Shown here: in pieces, positions 33,374 through 42,616 of the stretch
How positions within the stretch are numbered: position 1 is the first letter of the stretch
How the letters are laid out: each line of letters begins with the position of its first letter
Source of the DNA: an uncultured Rubritalea sp.
GTDB taxonomy: Bacteria; Verrucomicrobiota; Verrucomicrobiia; Verrucomicrobiales; Akkermansiaceae
Direction: 5' to 3'
Assembly: GCA_937132085.1 (NCBI GenBank)
Contig: CAKZNV010000188.1
Coordinates: forward strand, 1 to 46,508
Length of the DNA stretch: 46,508 nt
Translations under genes and position numbers: made by a program
The notes under the pieces: generated by a model
Told to the model about the DNA's origin: nothing
The model's input: the letters and a program-made list of their open reading frames with translations, nothing else
Database searches by the model: none

Positions 33374-33443
33374 ATTATTCTGCCGCAGAATTAAAAAAGC
33401 ACTACTTAAAGGCTGTTCTCGCTCCTACTACCTTCCACTCAAA

Positions 33444-34106
33444 CTAATGAGGATCTTCCGGAGTAACACCTAAAATGATGTTAAACTCTGCGGTGAGTTC
33501 GCCAGCCTTTGAATTCTTTAGAGGCAGGAAATCGACTAGTAATAAATTCTGTTTATCACCTGCTCTGCGCAATAATCCATCACGCTTGTTAGACTCTTCT
33601 CCATTTACATAAAGCTGAGTCGTGAGCACCTTCTTACCTTTATAGCTCACCATGACGTGGATATGTGGAGTTCTGCCTGGGTAAGAGACTGGCTTGATCG
33701 TTCTAAAGTAATACTCACCCTTCATATTAGTAGAAAACCGACCGTAACCTTGGAAGTTTTTATCTAGTTTCTCATGTCTTGGATCACCTGTGTGCAGGTA
33801 GGCTCCGTTGTTATCGACTTGCCAGATTTCGACTAGAGCGTTTCTCAGAGGATTGCCTTTTACATCGGTAACCTTGCCATGCAGGTGTGTTACTTTCCCC
33901 ACTGCGGCAGTCAGTTTATCATTTAAAATAAGTAGATCATTATCAGTATCGAGTGGCAGCTTGTTAGGGTAAAATGGCCCTTCCGCTTGTGCCGGTGTCA
34001 CCTCTAGCAGTTCAGCTAGCAAACCAGGGGCTGTAAATAACGCCAGCCCTCCAATAGTCATCCCACCTAATACCTGTCGTCTACTATAGTTCAAATTCTT
34101 ATCCAT
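33444..34106 (-). CDS. Exported intradiol ring-cleavage dioxygenase-like protein
   Basis: Related to protocatechuate 3,4-dioxygenase and catechol 1,2-dioxygenase, which open catechol-type rings between the hydroxyls with Fe(III). Seen in 220 aa: a twin-arginine signal (SRRQVLGGMTIGGLALF, R9-R10); EGPFYPNKLP; and the four iron ligands in context: Y103 (NNGAYLHTGD), Y121 (FQGYGRF), H148 and H150 (GRTPHIHV). It is shorter than the cytoplasmic two-subunit enzymes and belongs to the single-chain exported group often annotated only as dioxygenase. No other aromatic-degradation gene is near, so it may act on phenolics outside the cytoplasm or during detoxification. The gene ends 132 bp upstream of the sigma gene on the same strand. 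Confidence 0.88.
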   Translation of the reverse strand: MDKNLNYSRRQVLGGMTIGGLALFTAPGLLAELLEVTPAQAEGPFYPNKLPLDTDNDLLILNDKLTAAVGKVTHLHGKVTDVKGNPLRNALVEIWQVDNNGAYLHTGDPRHEKLDKNFQGYGRFSTNMKGEYYFRTIKPVSYPGRTPHIHVMVSYKGKKVLTTQLYVNGEESNKRDGLLRRAGDKQNLLLVDFLPLKNSKAGELTAEFNIILGVTPEDPH

Positions 34107-34220
34107 AGCTTCAAACTACGACTCCACAAGTCATATGACAAGGTCTATCGTGTAAAAGCCCTGTAAAGCCATTGAGAGATTTTACCTAGCTATTTTCACT
34201 ATATAAACTAAATAGTCGCC

Positions 34221-35318
34221 ATGGATTCGATCACACAAGCAACCTTAGGAGCTCTCTGCGGAGAAGTAATTCTGGGTAGAAAGCTCGGTAACAAGGCAGT
34301 GCTGTGGGGCGCATTATTCGGCACATTGCCAGATCTCGATATCATCGCCTATCCCTTCCTATCATTCGCAGAACAACTGATGTGGCACCGTGGGTTTTCC
34401 CACTCCATCCTCATGACATTTATCGCCACATTCTTCTTCGGATGGCTGATGCATAGGAAATATGCAGAATCAGGACTCAGCTTTAAACGTCTCAGTTTCT
34501 TCATCTTCTTAGCTTGGGGAACTCACATTTTGATCGATTGCTTCAATACCTACGGCACCCAAATCATGGAGCCTTTCAGCCACGATAGATTCTCCATCAA
34601 TAATATTTCGATCATGGACCCCTTCTTCACCGTTCCGCTTATCATTGGACTTATCGCAATGGCATTCATGAACAGGCTCAGCCCTAAACGCATTAAAATC
34701 GGCTGGATTGTCACTGGCTGGCTATGCGTTTATTTCTCCCTCAGCCTCATAGTAAAATACGTAGCTGGCAATGAATTCGAGCAACGACTTGCTGACAACA
34801 ACATCACTTACAACAAGATGATGACCGCCCCGTCCTTCGGAAACATTTTCCTCTGGCGCATGGTCGCTCGTGATGATGAGCACTTCTATGTGAGCTATTG
34901 GTCCATCTTTGATGGGAAATCTGACACTGATAAAATCAATAAGTTTAAGCAAGGCCACGAGCTCGATGAGCAGTTTAAAGACTCTGAAGACTTCCAGACT
35001 ATGATCTGGTTCGCCCAAGGCTGGCATAAAACTTATCAACTCCCGAACGAACCTAACAGCATCTACATTGTTGCCGTGAATATGTCCGAAATTGGGATCG
35101 AAAGAGACGATGGTGTAACCGAGCTACGACCAGCCTTTGTGTGGAAAGTCACCAACACAGACAACGGCTACGAAGCTGAGCGACCCTTCAAGCTGAGTAA
35201 AGACGGAGGCTCACACATATGGAAAGCCCTAGGCTCACTAATAGACCGCATCCCGGGCGAAACTGATGAATGGATGAGTGGAACATGGACCTGGGATCTC
35301 GAAGAGAAACACCAGTAA
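34221..35318 (+). CDS. YdjM-like membrane-bound metal-dependent hydrolase
   Basis: A 365-residue inner-membrane protein of the YdjM/DUF457 type. The N-terminal half has the family pattern: MDSITQATLGALCGEV, then PDLDII (possible metal Asp residues), then MWHRGFSHSIL (conserved HRG-x-SHS), followed by several membrane helices and an interior THILIDCFNTYG. The C-terminal third (about 190-365) is soluble and charged and is longer than in short family members. A metal-dependent hydrolase function is named for the family but the substrate is unknown. It converges with the DUF2339 gene, the two stop codons being only 5 bp apart, and I see no terminator between them. Confidence 0.85.
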   Translation: MDSITQATLGALCGEVILGRKLGNKAVLWGALFGTLPDLDIIAYPFLSFAEQLMWHRGFSHSILMTFIATFFFGWLMHRKYAESGLSFKRLSFFIFLAWGTHILIDCFNTYGTQIMEPFSHDRFSINNISIMDPFFTVPLIIGLIAMAFMNRLSPKRIKIGWIVTGWLCVYFSLSLIVKYVAGNEFEQRLADNNITYNKMMTAPSFGNIFLWRMVARDDEHFYVSYWSIFDGKSDTDKINKFKQGHELDEQFKDSEDFQTMIWFAQGWHKTYQLPNEPNSIYIVAVNMSEIGIERDDGVTELRPAFVWKVTNTDNGYEAERPFKLSKDGGSHIWKALGSLIDRIPGETDEWMSGTWTWDLEEKHQ

Positions 35319-35323
35319 AATCA

Positions 35324-38074
35324 CTAACTCTGAGGTTCCTCATCATCCACTTTCCTACAGTATAGGTAACCTGTCGTTAGAAGAACGATCCCCAGTGTAA
35401 TAAAGGATAGGATACGAAGTAAGGCACTTAATTTCCATACATCCGCACCATAGACTCGTAGAATACAGACCCCCAATATTGCAAACGCCATTGTTCGGAA
35501 AACGATCTCCTTACTCAGGAATCCAATGCTCAATATCAGCATCCCTAACAACGCCCAGCAGATAGAAAGAGCTGAACCTCCGAGAACTTCATAGACGTGG
35601 ATCGAGGTAATCACGAACAGACTCAAACTTGCATAGATTGCGATGGTTCTTAGAGCTGTTTCGCCATGTTCTCTCCTAGGCTGAAGCCTCTGAACGAAGT
35701 ATGCGGCCATTGGAACCAAGGCCACAAAGTAGTTCAGATAAATTCTCTCAGACTGGAAATCGATGAGAGTTAGAAGACTCACTAGGCTTAGAGCCCCAGC
35801 AACGATAGAAACCGACGTGTAGCGATCTCTCTTTTCAACATAAAGATACACCAACGCAGTCATCGCTACTGTCCCCTGCCAATGATCTACGAATGCGGTC
35901 TGCCAAAGCAATAGTAGCACTCCTGAAGCTAGGATCATCGCCTCTCCATAGGCTTCTGACATCTTGAGAACTTTAGATCTGATCAATCCATAATGAACCA
36001 TTGGCATCAGTGTCAATATAACTAAACCAGCATTATTTGATAGATACTCCAATGACAGATAACTAGCACCACCTAGCACCCACACGATGAGATAGAGGCA
36101 AATTGTTAGAGGAGCCACGCTACGTAGTTTGATAGTCTGGTTCATGAGACAAAGAGCAAGCGGAAGTAGCGAACCAAGGATCATAAACACCTCGTAATTC
36201 CTCAACAGAATCAAACTGAATAAGAATGCTACAGCTGACAAGCAGAGGTAAGGGGTTGGCACAGCGAACTCTCTCTCTCTGAGGAATCGAACTACCTGGA
36301 TACTCACAGAAGCCGCTAAAAACCCTGTAATAATAAGCATCTGAGTCGATGTGATCACGTGGACCAACTCTGCAGCAAATAACACGAAACTTGCCAAGGT
36401 GAAAGAATGACTGAACAAACCAAGTTCACGAAATGCCAACATAGTATCTCCTACCTTACCAAACTTCCTCCAAGATACTAAAGAGAGCCCAGTGCCTACC
36501 AGCATGATAGAAAGCAGTAGAATAACCTGACTAAAGGCTGAAATATCTCCCTGTAAAACCGAGGTCAGAACTGCGATCAATGTAGCCGCAGCCCCAAGAC
36601 CACGATACTGCCATTTCTGATCATTTTCCACATAGCTCGTGAAATGCACGATACATGTGATTACCATGAACAATGCAGCTACTACCAAATGCTGAGCAGT
36701 CGTCGCCGAATCGATGTTAAATAGATAAACACCGAACCCTAGCACCATCGACAGACACGCTGCGATAATGAGTAATTCTTTGCGAAGTTTGAATCCCATA
36801 GCAAGAGCCAATCCACCTTGAACAATCAGAGATAGAGCCAATGACGGACCAGTAAGTTTGAGACATAGAGCAAGAGTAATCATCGCTAGTCCCTTACCAA
36901 GATAGACTAGACTCACAGAAGCTGGCAGCTCTGATGCCTTATGCGTATAGACAGAAATAGCTAACAGAACTACGCCATACACAGCAGCGATTGGCCACAA
37001 CGGAGACACCCAACTCATCGTCTCGAAATCGATACAGAATGTGAGGAAGAATAGAGCATTATTCAGAGAGAGATAAGTCAACAGAGGTTTCTCTAACATC
37101 ACAGAAGCTCTCGGTAAAATCACAGCAGCGGTGCAGAGTATCCAGTAGCCTAACACAAACCAATTTGCATGTGCGTAACCTGTTCCTGCATTGACAAAAA
37201 ACTGCCAATAAGAAAATGACAAGTAGGCTCCTAGCATCGTAGTAAATCCTATCGATGCAGACTTTAGTTTGTAGAGCAATGTAAGCCCAGTAGCAGTCAG
37301 CATAAGACTAGAAAACAATGTGAATCCACCCACTGGATTAATAGACGTGCTATAGAAGGCCAGAGCAATAGAGCACACTGCCGTGACATTAGACTTCTTC
37401 CACAGAGCATACACTAGGCACACCACAGCACTAAGAAATAGCAAAACGCCACCTAACAAAGCTGAATCAATCACTTTAAGTCGCTCAATGTGATGAGAAG
37501 CATAACTAGCATAATATAGTATCGCTATTCCCCCTGCTCCCAACACTTTCCCATAGTTAGAAACTGCCTTCTTGGCCTTTTCTAAATACGTCCCCAAACC
37601 TAACAGACAAGCCGCAAGAACATACAGACCAGCAAGTCTAGGACCAGCACCCCAACTAGCGATGTAGTTCTGATAAGCAAAGTTACTCAAGAAAACTAAG
37701 CCTGTTAGAAGAGACACAATTCCCATTCTAACAAACCAAACCTTACCGAATTCCATCTCTACTTTGCGCATATCTCGGCGCTTTTTCTTAACAGGTTTCT
37801 CTACTGGAGTCAGAACCACAGACTCAGCAACTTCAGCCATCTTGATGGGGTGATGAGTTGACTCAAACGGATTCTCAATCTTAGGCGCAGCACTTACCAC
37901 CACTGGCACTTCTTCCTTAGCCTCCTCAGGAACAAGTTTCATCTTAGCGATTAAATCACTCAACACGGCGATCCTCTCGCCATGCTGTTGCATACTATAC
38001 CCCAGCATCCGGTGGTTACTTTGCAGGTCACGCAATTCCGATTTGAGCTCGTCTAGTTTCATACCGCCCATCAT
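35324..38074 (-). CDS. Large DUF2339 polytopic membrane protein
   Basis: About 916 residues. The N-terminal 130 are soluble: a coiled-coil-like start (MKLDELKSELRDLQSNHRMLGYSMQQ, within), a Pro/Val/Glu-rich linker and a basic patch KKKRRDMRKVEMEFGK. After that come more than 20 closely spaced hydrophobic helices to the end. DUF2339 proteins have this layout; their function is unknown, with a role in the cell envelope suspected. The frame can start at a GTG (38086) or at an ATG at 38074 or 38062; I used the first ATG. It is the last gene of a probable minus-strand group with the methyltransferase (50-60 bp gap) and the unknown protein upstream. Confidence 0.8.
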   Translation of the reverse strand: MMGGMKLDELKSELRDLQSNHRMLGYSMQQHGERIAVLSDLIAKMKLVPEEAKEEVPVVVSAAPKIENPFESTHHPIKMAEVAESVVLTPVEKPVKKKRRDMRKVEMEFGKVWFVRMGIVSLLTGLVFLSNFAYQNYIASWGAGPRLAGLYVLAACLLGLGTYLEKAKKAVSNYGKVLGAGGIAILYYASYASHHIERLKVIDSALLGGVLLFLSAVVCLVYALWKKSNVTAVCSIALAFYSTSINPVGGFTLFSSLMLTATGLTLLYKLKSASIGFTTMLGAYLSFSYWQFFVNAGTGYAHANWFVLGYWILCTAAVILPRASVMLEKPLLTYLSLNNALFFLTFCIDFETMSWVSPLWPIAAVYGVVLLAISVYTHKASELPASVSLVYLGKGLAMITLALCLKLTGPSLALSLIVQGGLALAMGFKLRKELLIIAACLSMVLGFGVYLFNIDSATTAQHLVVAALFMVITCIVHFTSYVENDQKWQYRGLGAAATLIAVLTSVLQGDISAFSQVILLLSIMLVGTGLSLVSWRKFGKVGDTMLAFRELGLFSHSFTLASFVLFAAELVHVITSTQMLIITGFLAASVSIQVVRFLREREFAVPTPYLCLSAVAFLFSLILLRNYEVFMILGSLLPLALCLMNQTIKLRSVAPLTICLYLIVWVLGGASYLSLEYLSNNAGLVILTLMPMVHYGLIRSKVLKMSEAYGEAMILASGVLLLLWQTAFVDHWQGTVAMTALVYLYVEKRDRYTSVSIVAGALSLVSLLTLIDFQSERIYLNYFVALVPMAAYFVQRLQPRREHGETALRTIAIYASLSLFVITSIHVYEVLGGSALSICWALLGMLILSIGFLSKEIVFRTMAFAILGVCILRVYGADVWKLSALLRILSFITLGIVLLTTGYLYCRKVDDEEPQS

Positions 38075-38136
38075 ACCAACAGACACTGCATTAACTAAAT
38101 TGATTCTACTGATCCTACTATCGACTCAGCAGATAC

Positions 38137-38727
38137 TTATACCTTCTTCCAGACCATCAGCCATTCACGGTCTTCTCTACCCGGATAGCTAGATTCAGGC
38201 TTACCTTCCCAGACTAGCTTGAATTTTCGGCCAAAGTTCTCATAGACCTCCTGCTTACTAGTCTTAAATGGTGGACCCTCCTCAAGCGGCTTACCTGTTT
38301 CTATGAAGAACACTCCAGCCAAGTAGCCATTAGGCCTAATAAAATGTGACATTGCATCCACGTAATCCTCCCTCTGAGAAGGCTGGATTGCGCAATAACA
38401 AGTGTGCTCCCATACCACATCGTAAACATTTTCTAAACCGTCCTGAGCTTGAAACAAGTCAGCTTGCAACCAGTTCAAATCATCAGAACTGCCATGCAAA
38501 ATCTCAGCTTCATTCAGTGCTGCTTGAGAAATATCCATCCCAGTCACTTTCATCCCCTGATCTAACAGCGGAATCACATCGTAACCTCTCCCACATCCAG
38601 GAACTAAAGCCCTACCACCTTCTATAAAATACTCAGGCTTACATTGAATAAGCTCTCCCAGAACAGGCGTCGCAGCACCCTTATCCCAAGGTGTGTCAGC
38701 ATCTACATATCTAGAATTCCAATCCAT
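38137..38727 (-). CDS. TPMT-like SAM-dependent methyltransferase
   Basis: A 196-residue class I methyltransferase. Seen: WNSRYVDADTPWDKGAATPVL at the N-terminus, the thiopurine-methyltransferase-type motif I LVPGCGRGYDVIPL (about 41-54), an acidic motif II region MKVTGMDISQAAL, DLFQAQ and a Cys-containing motif WEHTCYCAIQP. This fits the thiopurine S-methyltransferase family (PF05724), which in bacteria methylates thiols, selenium or tellurium compounds or halides. The natural substrate is not predictable. The ATG follows AAGGGG with 8 nt between, one of the very few Shine-Dalgarno-like sequences in the window, and the preceding gene stops 12 bp upstream, so the two are an operon. Confidence 0.85.
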   Translation of the reverse strand: MDWNSRYVDADTPWDKGAATPVLGELIQCKPEYFIEGGRALVPGCGRGYDVIPLLDQGMKVTGMDISQAALNEAEILHGSSDDLNWLQADLFQAQDGLENVYDVVWEHTCYCAIQPSQREDYVDAMSHFIRPNGYLAGVFFIETGKPLEEGPPFKTSKQEVYENFGRKFKLVWEGKPESSYPGREDREWLMVWKKV

Positions 38728-38739
38728 CAGAATAGCCCC

Positions 38740-39462
38740 TTAGCAAAACTCTTTGCCATTAATATCGACTAATAGTAGGTCCTCCGCCTTGCAATGACCT
38801 TGCGTAGCGTATGAACCAAGCTGGAAAGCCTCCTCGACTGTATCCACTTTAGCTATTTCGTTATAGTAGCCATGCTTATTCATCATTTTAACAGAGAATG
38901 GACCTTCTAGTTCATCCCATGCGTCGGTGAAAAAATTGTCAATCCTAGTCAAATCTACCTTTCGGAAATTGTTTTCGATAAAGAATCTCACTCTTCGATG
39001 AAACCAGATAGGAGTCAGCTTGTGATACTCCACGTATTCTTCCGTCACCTTATTTGCAAAGTTCGTAGTCTGTAGCACGAATTGAAAACTGTGTGGGCAA
39101 CCTGTATAAACGATCGCATTTGTCATGTATCCACTAGTGATCCTCAGTCCAGCCCCGCAGATATATACCTTATCGCTAAACTCACATTCAGTATCAAACA
39201 CTACCACTTCGACCTTGTAGTCATATTCTAAAAGAACCTCACCGATACGAGTGAACTCTGAGACAATGATTTCCTCCACGATACGCTCCATCTCTACATA
39301 ACCAACACGTAGAGCCTGACGGTAGCGCATTTCATCCTTGCTCAGTTTGGGTGCCGTTTCCACACCAGTATCGTTGGATACTGACTCAGGTAAGGTGCTT
39401 GGAGGATCGGGTTGATTTGAGTTCATTGCTAGGTTTTCAATAGATTGCGGAGAGTCAAACAT
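38740..39462 (-). CDS. Conserved-looking protein of unknown function
   Basis: A 240-residue cytoplasmic protein with no signal peptide or membrane helix. The first 45 residues are polar and Pro/Ser-rich, and an in-frame ATG at residue 13 may be the real start. The rest is mixed alpha/beta: ALRVGYVEMERIVEEIIVSEFTRIG, a short Cys-containing stretch VYICGAGLRITSG, a hydrophobic strand NAIVYTGCPHSFQFVL, and a Phe-rich helix. I do not recognise the family. It is co-directional with the methyltransferase gene, 12 bp apart, so a linked role is possible. It is divergent from the M16 protease gene; the 118-bp gap holds both promoters. Confidence 0.65.
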   Translation of the reverse strand: MFDSPQSIENLAMNSNQPDPPSTLPESVSNDTGVETAPKLSKDEMRYRQALRVGYVEMERIVEEIIVSEFTRIGEVLLEYDYKVEVVVFDTECEFSDKVYICGAGLRITSGYMTNAIVYTGCPHSFQFVLQTTNFANKVTEEYVEYHKLTPIWFHRRVRFFIENNFRKVDLTRIDNFFTDAWDELEGPFSVKMMNKHGYYNEIAKVDTVEEAFQLGSYATQGHCKAEDLLLVDINGKEFC

Positions 39463-39580
39463 ATCCCTCCCAGATGTCAGTCATTATTTTCTGAAGAATA
39501 AATGCGTAATTATCCACAAATTTTGCTTCTTACCTCGCTTATATCTCCATAAGCTTAAACATATCAAATTTAAAACCACT

Positions 39581-42508
39581 ATGAATAAAAATCTACCACT
39601 AATCGCAACACTATCTGCCGCCTCGCTCGTAGGTATCGTCATCGCTAAGAAAGATGGCGCCAATGCAGAAGACATTAAGAAAATGGAACTCGCTCAAGCT
39701 CTCAGCTCAGCTAAAACCGACACATCTAGAGCCAAAGGCACAGCAAGACCATGGGCTCAGTCCAAATCTGACATCAAAGCAGATGCTAAAACTCTCTACG
39801 GCACACTCGACAACGGAATGCGCTATGTAATTCACAGAAATACCCTACCCGCAGAGCGAGTCTCACTCCGCCTCCATGTAGATGCAGGCTCACTCAGCGA
39901 AAAAGAATCACAGCGAGGAGTAGCCCACTTCCTAGAGCACATGGTGTTCAATGGCACTAAAACATTTCCAGATGCTACTAAGCTAGTTCCACAGATGCAG
40001 CGCCTCGGTATAGCCTTCGGTGCTCACGCTAATGCTTACACCTCATTCGATGAGACAGTTTACATGCTAGACCTTCCAGACATGAAGGACACCACTATGG
40101 AGCTCGCATACAATGTTATGGGAGACTTCGCTGACGGAGCTCTACTTACTAATGCAGAGATCGACGAAGAACGCGGAGTCATCTCCTCTGAGAAGACTTC
40201 ACGTGACTCTATCCAGATGCGTATGATGGAAAAGCAATTCAAGCACCTCATGCCTAAATCACTCGTTCCTGATAGATTCCCTATCGGCACTGATAAAGTC
40301 ATCGCAGAAGCTCCACGTAAAGAATTTGTAGACTTCTACACTAACTTCTACACACCAGAGAAAATGACATTCATCGTAGTTGGTGATGTCGACGTCGCTG
40401 CTACTGAGCAGAAAATCCAAGAAATTTTCGGAGGTATCAAAAACCCTGCCAAACTTGCGGCTAAAGGTTCTGTCGGAGACCTCGGTGGTAAAAAAGGCTT
40501 CCAGACAGCGATTTTTACAGACAAAGAGCTCAGCTCCTCAGACGTCTCACTCATTCAGATCAAACCTGAAGAGAAAAAGTTTGATACTATCGCTAACCGT
40601 GCTCAAAAGATCCCGCTTAACATCGCTCACGCTATCATCAACCGCCGTTTCTCAAGACTAGCTAAGAAAGAAGGCTCCGCTATTACTAGCGGATCTATTA
40701 GTTCTTCTGTTCTGTTCCGCGAAGCAACGATCGGCTCAGTAGATGTCACAGCTAAAGACGGCAACTGGCAAGCAGCCGTTCCTGTTCTAGAGCAAGAGCT
40801 ACGTAGAGCAGTTGAGCATGGCTTCACTGAGTCAGAGCTTAACGAAATCACTGCTGGCATGATCAATAACTACGAACAAAACGTAGAAACTTCAGCCACT
40901 AGAAAGAATAAAACAATTGCTGACTCACTAGCCAAGCATATCCACGGCGACTTCGTTTACTCTACCGCTGAAGATGATCTCACCATCCTCAGGCAGAACC
41001 TAGCTAAGATCACTCCTGAGTCATGCCATGAGGCATTCAAGAACTTCTGGAACACAGAGGATATCACGCTCGTTCTTAACTCACCGAGCAAGCCTGAATC
41101 AGCTGAAGCTACGCTAGCCTCACTCTACAAGCGATCAGCTCTAGATAAAGTCACACCACCTACAGAAAAGAAAGTAGAGGCATTTGCTTACACTAGTTTT
41201 GGTGATGCAGGTAAAGTCACTAGCAGCAAGCACATCGAAGACCTAGACATCCATCAGATCCAGTTATCAAATGGAGTCCGTGTCAATTACAAGAAAACTG
41301 ACTTCGATAAAAACGCTATCCTCATGAGTGCCCATCTCGGCTCTGGCAAGATCGGCATGCCTAAAAACAAGCCAGGTCTCGACATGTTAGCAGGTGCAGT
41401 CATGAACGGTGGAGGACTAGGAAAGCACAGCGCTGACGACCTTCGTTCACTCCTAGTAGGCAAAAACGTTGGAGTTTCATTCGGTATCGATGATGAATCA
41501 TTCGTCCTAGGAGGTCAGACTACTCCTGAAGACCTAGAACTCCAGCTTCAGCTACTTTGCGCGGCTCTAACAGACCCAGGCTACAGACCTGAAGCAGAGA
41601 GACAGTTCAAAGGAATGCTACCAATGCTCTACTCACAGCTCAAGCACTCAGCGAAAGGTGCTCAAGCAGAAATGAGCCATTGGCTACACGGCAATGACGC
41701 TCGTTTCTCAATCCCTAACATGGAGCAAGCTAAGGCACTCACTACAGCGGATGTGAAAGCATGGATCCAGCCACAGCTCGACTCAGCAGCTCTAGAAATT
41801 GGTATCGTTGGAGACATTGATCCAGCAACACTCATTCCATTACTAGAGAAGACAGTCGGAGCTCTCAAGACACGTGACGCTGCAGCTAAGATCGATGACA
41901 GCCTCAGAGAAATCACCATCCCAGAGACACCAATTGTGAAAGAATTTAACTTCGACAGCAAGGTCCCTACTGCCATCGCAATCATCGGATGGAAAGCACA
42001 AGACAACACAGACCGTGATGTCAAACGTTCACGCAGAACTGACGTGCTAGCCGATATCCTCGGTGACCGCATGAGAGTTAAACTCAGAGAAGAACTCGGA
42101 GAAGCCTATTCACCAGGAGCTGGGTCTAACCTCTCTTCTACATACAAAAACGTAGGCTTCGTGATGGCATACAGCCCAGTCAAACCTAAGGACCTAGAAA
42201 ACGTCAGTAAAGTCATCGTAGAACTCGGCGACGAGCTAGCGAAAAACGGCCTTACACAAGACGAACTAGACAGAGCCCTCACTCCTCGAGTAGGAATGCT
42301 CAGCAAGTCAATCCGCCAAAACGGATACTGGTTAGGTAGCGTTGTTGCTAAGTCACAGAGCAGACCAGAGATTCTCGACTGGAGCCGCGGCAGAGAAGCT
42401 GACTACAAGGCGATCACCCTCGCTGAGATCAACGCTCTAGCTAAGGCTTACCTTGGCAGAGACAGAAGTCTCACCATGAAGATCCAGCCAGCTAAAGAGC
42501 AGAAGTAA
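39581..42508 (+). CDS. M16 (insulinase-type) zinc metallopeptidase
   Basis: A 975-residue two-domain M16 peptidase. Seen: an N-terminal hydrophobic export signal (about 1-22, LIATLSAASLVGIVIA); the inverted zinc motif HFLEH (H116, E119, H120) in GVAHFLEHMVFNGT; the distal glutamate in NAEIDEERGVI (near 196-197); and a C-terminal inactive-type M16 half with AYSPGAGSNLSSTYKNVG. All zinc ligands are present. Members of this secreted bacterial group degrade peptides in the periplasm or at the surface. The length is normal for fused active plus inactive halves. The gene is transcribed alone, with a strong terminator after the stop codon. Confidence 0.93.
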   Translation: MNKNLPLIATLSAASLVGIVIAKKDGANAEDIKKMELAQALSSAKTDTSRAKGTARPWAQSKSDIKADAKTLYGTLDNGMRYVIHRNTLPAERVSLRLHVDAGSLSEKESQRGVAHFLEHMVFNGTKTFPDATKLVPQMQRLGIAFGAHANAYTSFDETVYMLDLPDMKDTTMELAYNVMGDFADGALLTNAEIDEERGVISSEKTSRDSIQMRMMEKQFKHLMPKSLVPDRFPIGTDKVIAEAPRKEFVDFYTNFYTPEKMTFIVVGDVDVAATEQKIQEIFGGIKNPAKLAAKGSVGDLGGKKGFQTAIFTDKELSSSDVSLIQIKPEEKKFDTIANRAQKIPLNIAHAIINRRFSRLAKKEGSAITSGSISSSVLFREATIGSVDVTAKDGNWQAAVPVLEQELRRAVEHGFTESELNEITAGMINNYEQNVETSATRKNKTIADSLAKHIHGDFVYSTAEDDLTILRQNLAKITPESCHEAFKNFWNTEDITLVLNSPSKPESAEATLASLYKRSALDKVTPPTEKKVEAFAYTSFGDAGKVTSSKHIEDLDIHQIQLSNGVRVNYKKTDFDKNAILMSAHLGSGKIGMPKNKPGLDMLAGAVMNGGGLGKHSADDLRSLLVGKNVGVSFGIDDESFVLGGQTTPEDLELQLQLLCAALTDPGYRPEAERQFKGMLPMLYSQLKHSAKGAQAEMSHWLHGNDARFSIPNMEQAKALTTADVKAWIQPQLDSAALEIGIVGDIDPATLIPLLEKTVGALKTRDAAAKIDDSLREITIPETPIVKEFNFDSKVPTAIAIIGWKAQDNTDRDVKRSRRTDVLADILGDRMRVKLREELGEAYSPGAGSNLSSTYKNVGFVMAYSPVKPKDLENVSKVIVELGDELAKNGLTQDELDRALTPRVGMLSKSIRQNGYWLGSVVAKSQSRPEILDWSRGREADYKAITLAEINALAKAYLGRDRSLTMKIQPAKEQK

Positions 42509-42528
42509 TCTCCAACAAATCAAATACT

Positions 42529-42567
42529 AAGCGAAGGCCTCAACTAACATTGAGCCTTCGCTTTTTC
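42529..42567 (+). terminator. Rho-independent terminator after the M16 protease gene
   Basis: AAGCGAAGGC (42529-42538) pairs with GCCTTCGCTT (42554-42563). The stem extends past one bulged C with TCAA/TTGA and has a CTAACA loop, and five T follow. It ends about 50 bp before the next gene. Confidence 0.9.
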
Positions 42568-42616
42568 GTTTTAAATGATCGTGCTCGCTTAGCTTTACTG
42601 TTAATTCTGCACTTCT

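Noticed and set aside
35300-35345. A shared terminator between the convergent YdjM-like and DUF2339 genes
   Set aside because: Only GAGG-TT-CCTC is present, with no T-run and too short to count.
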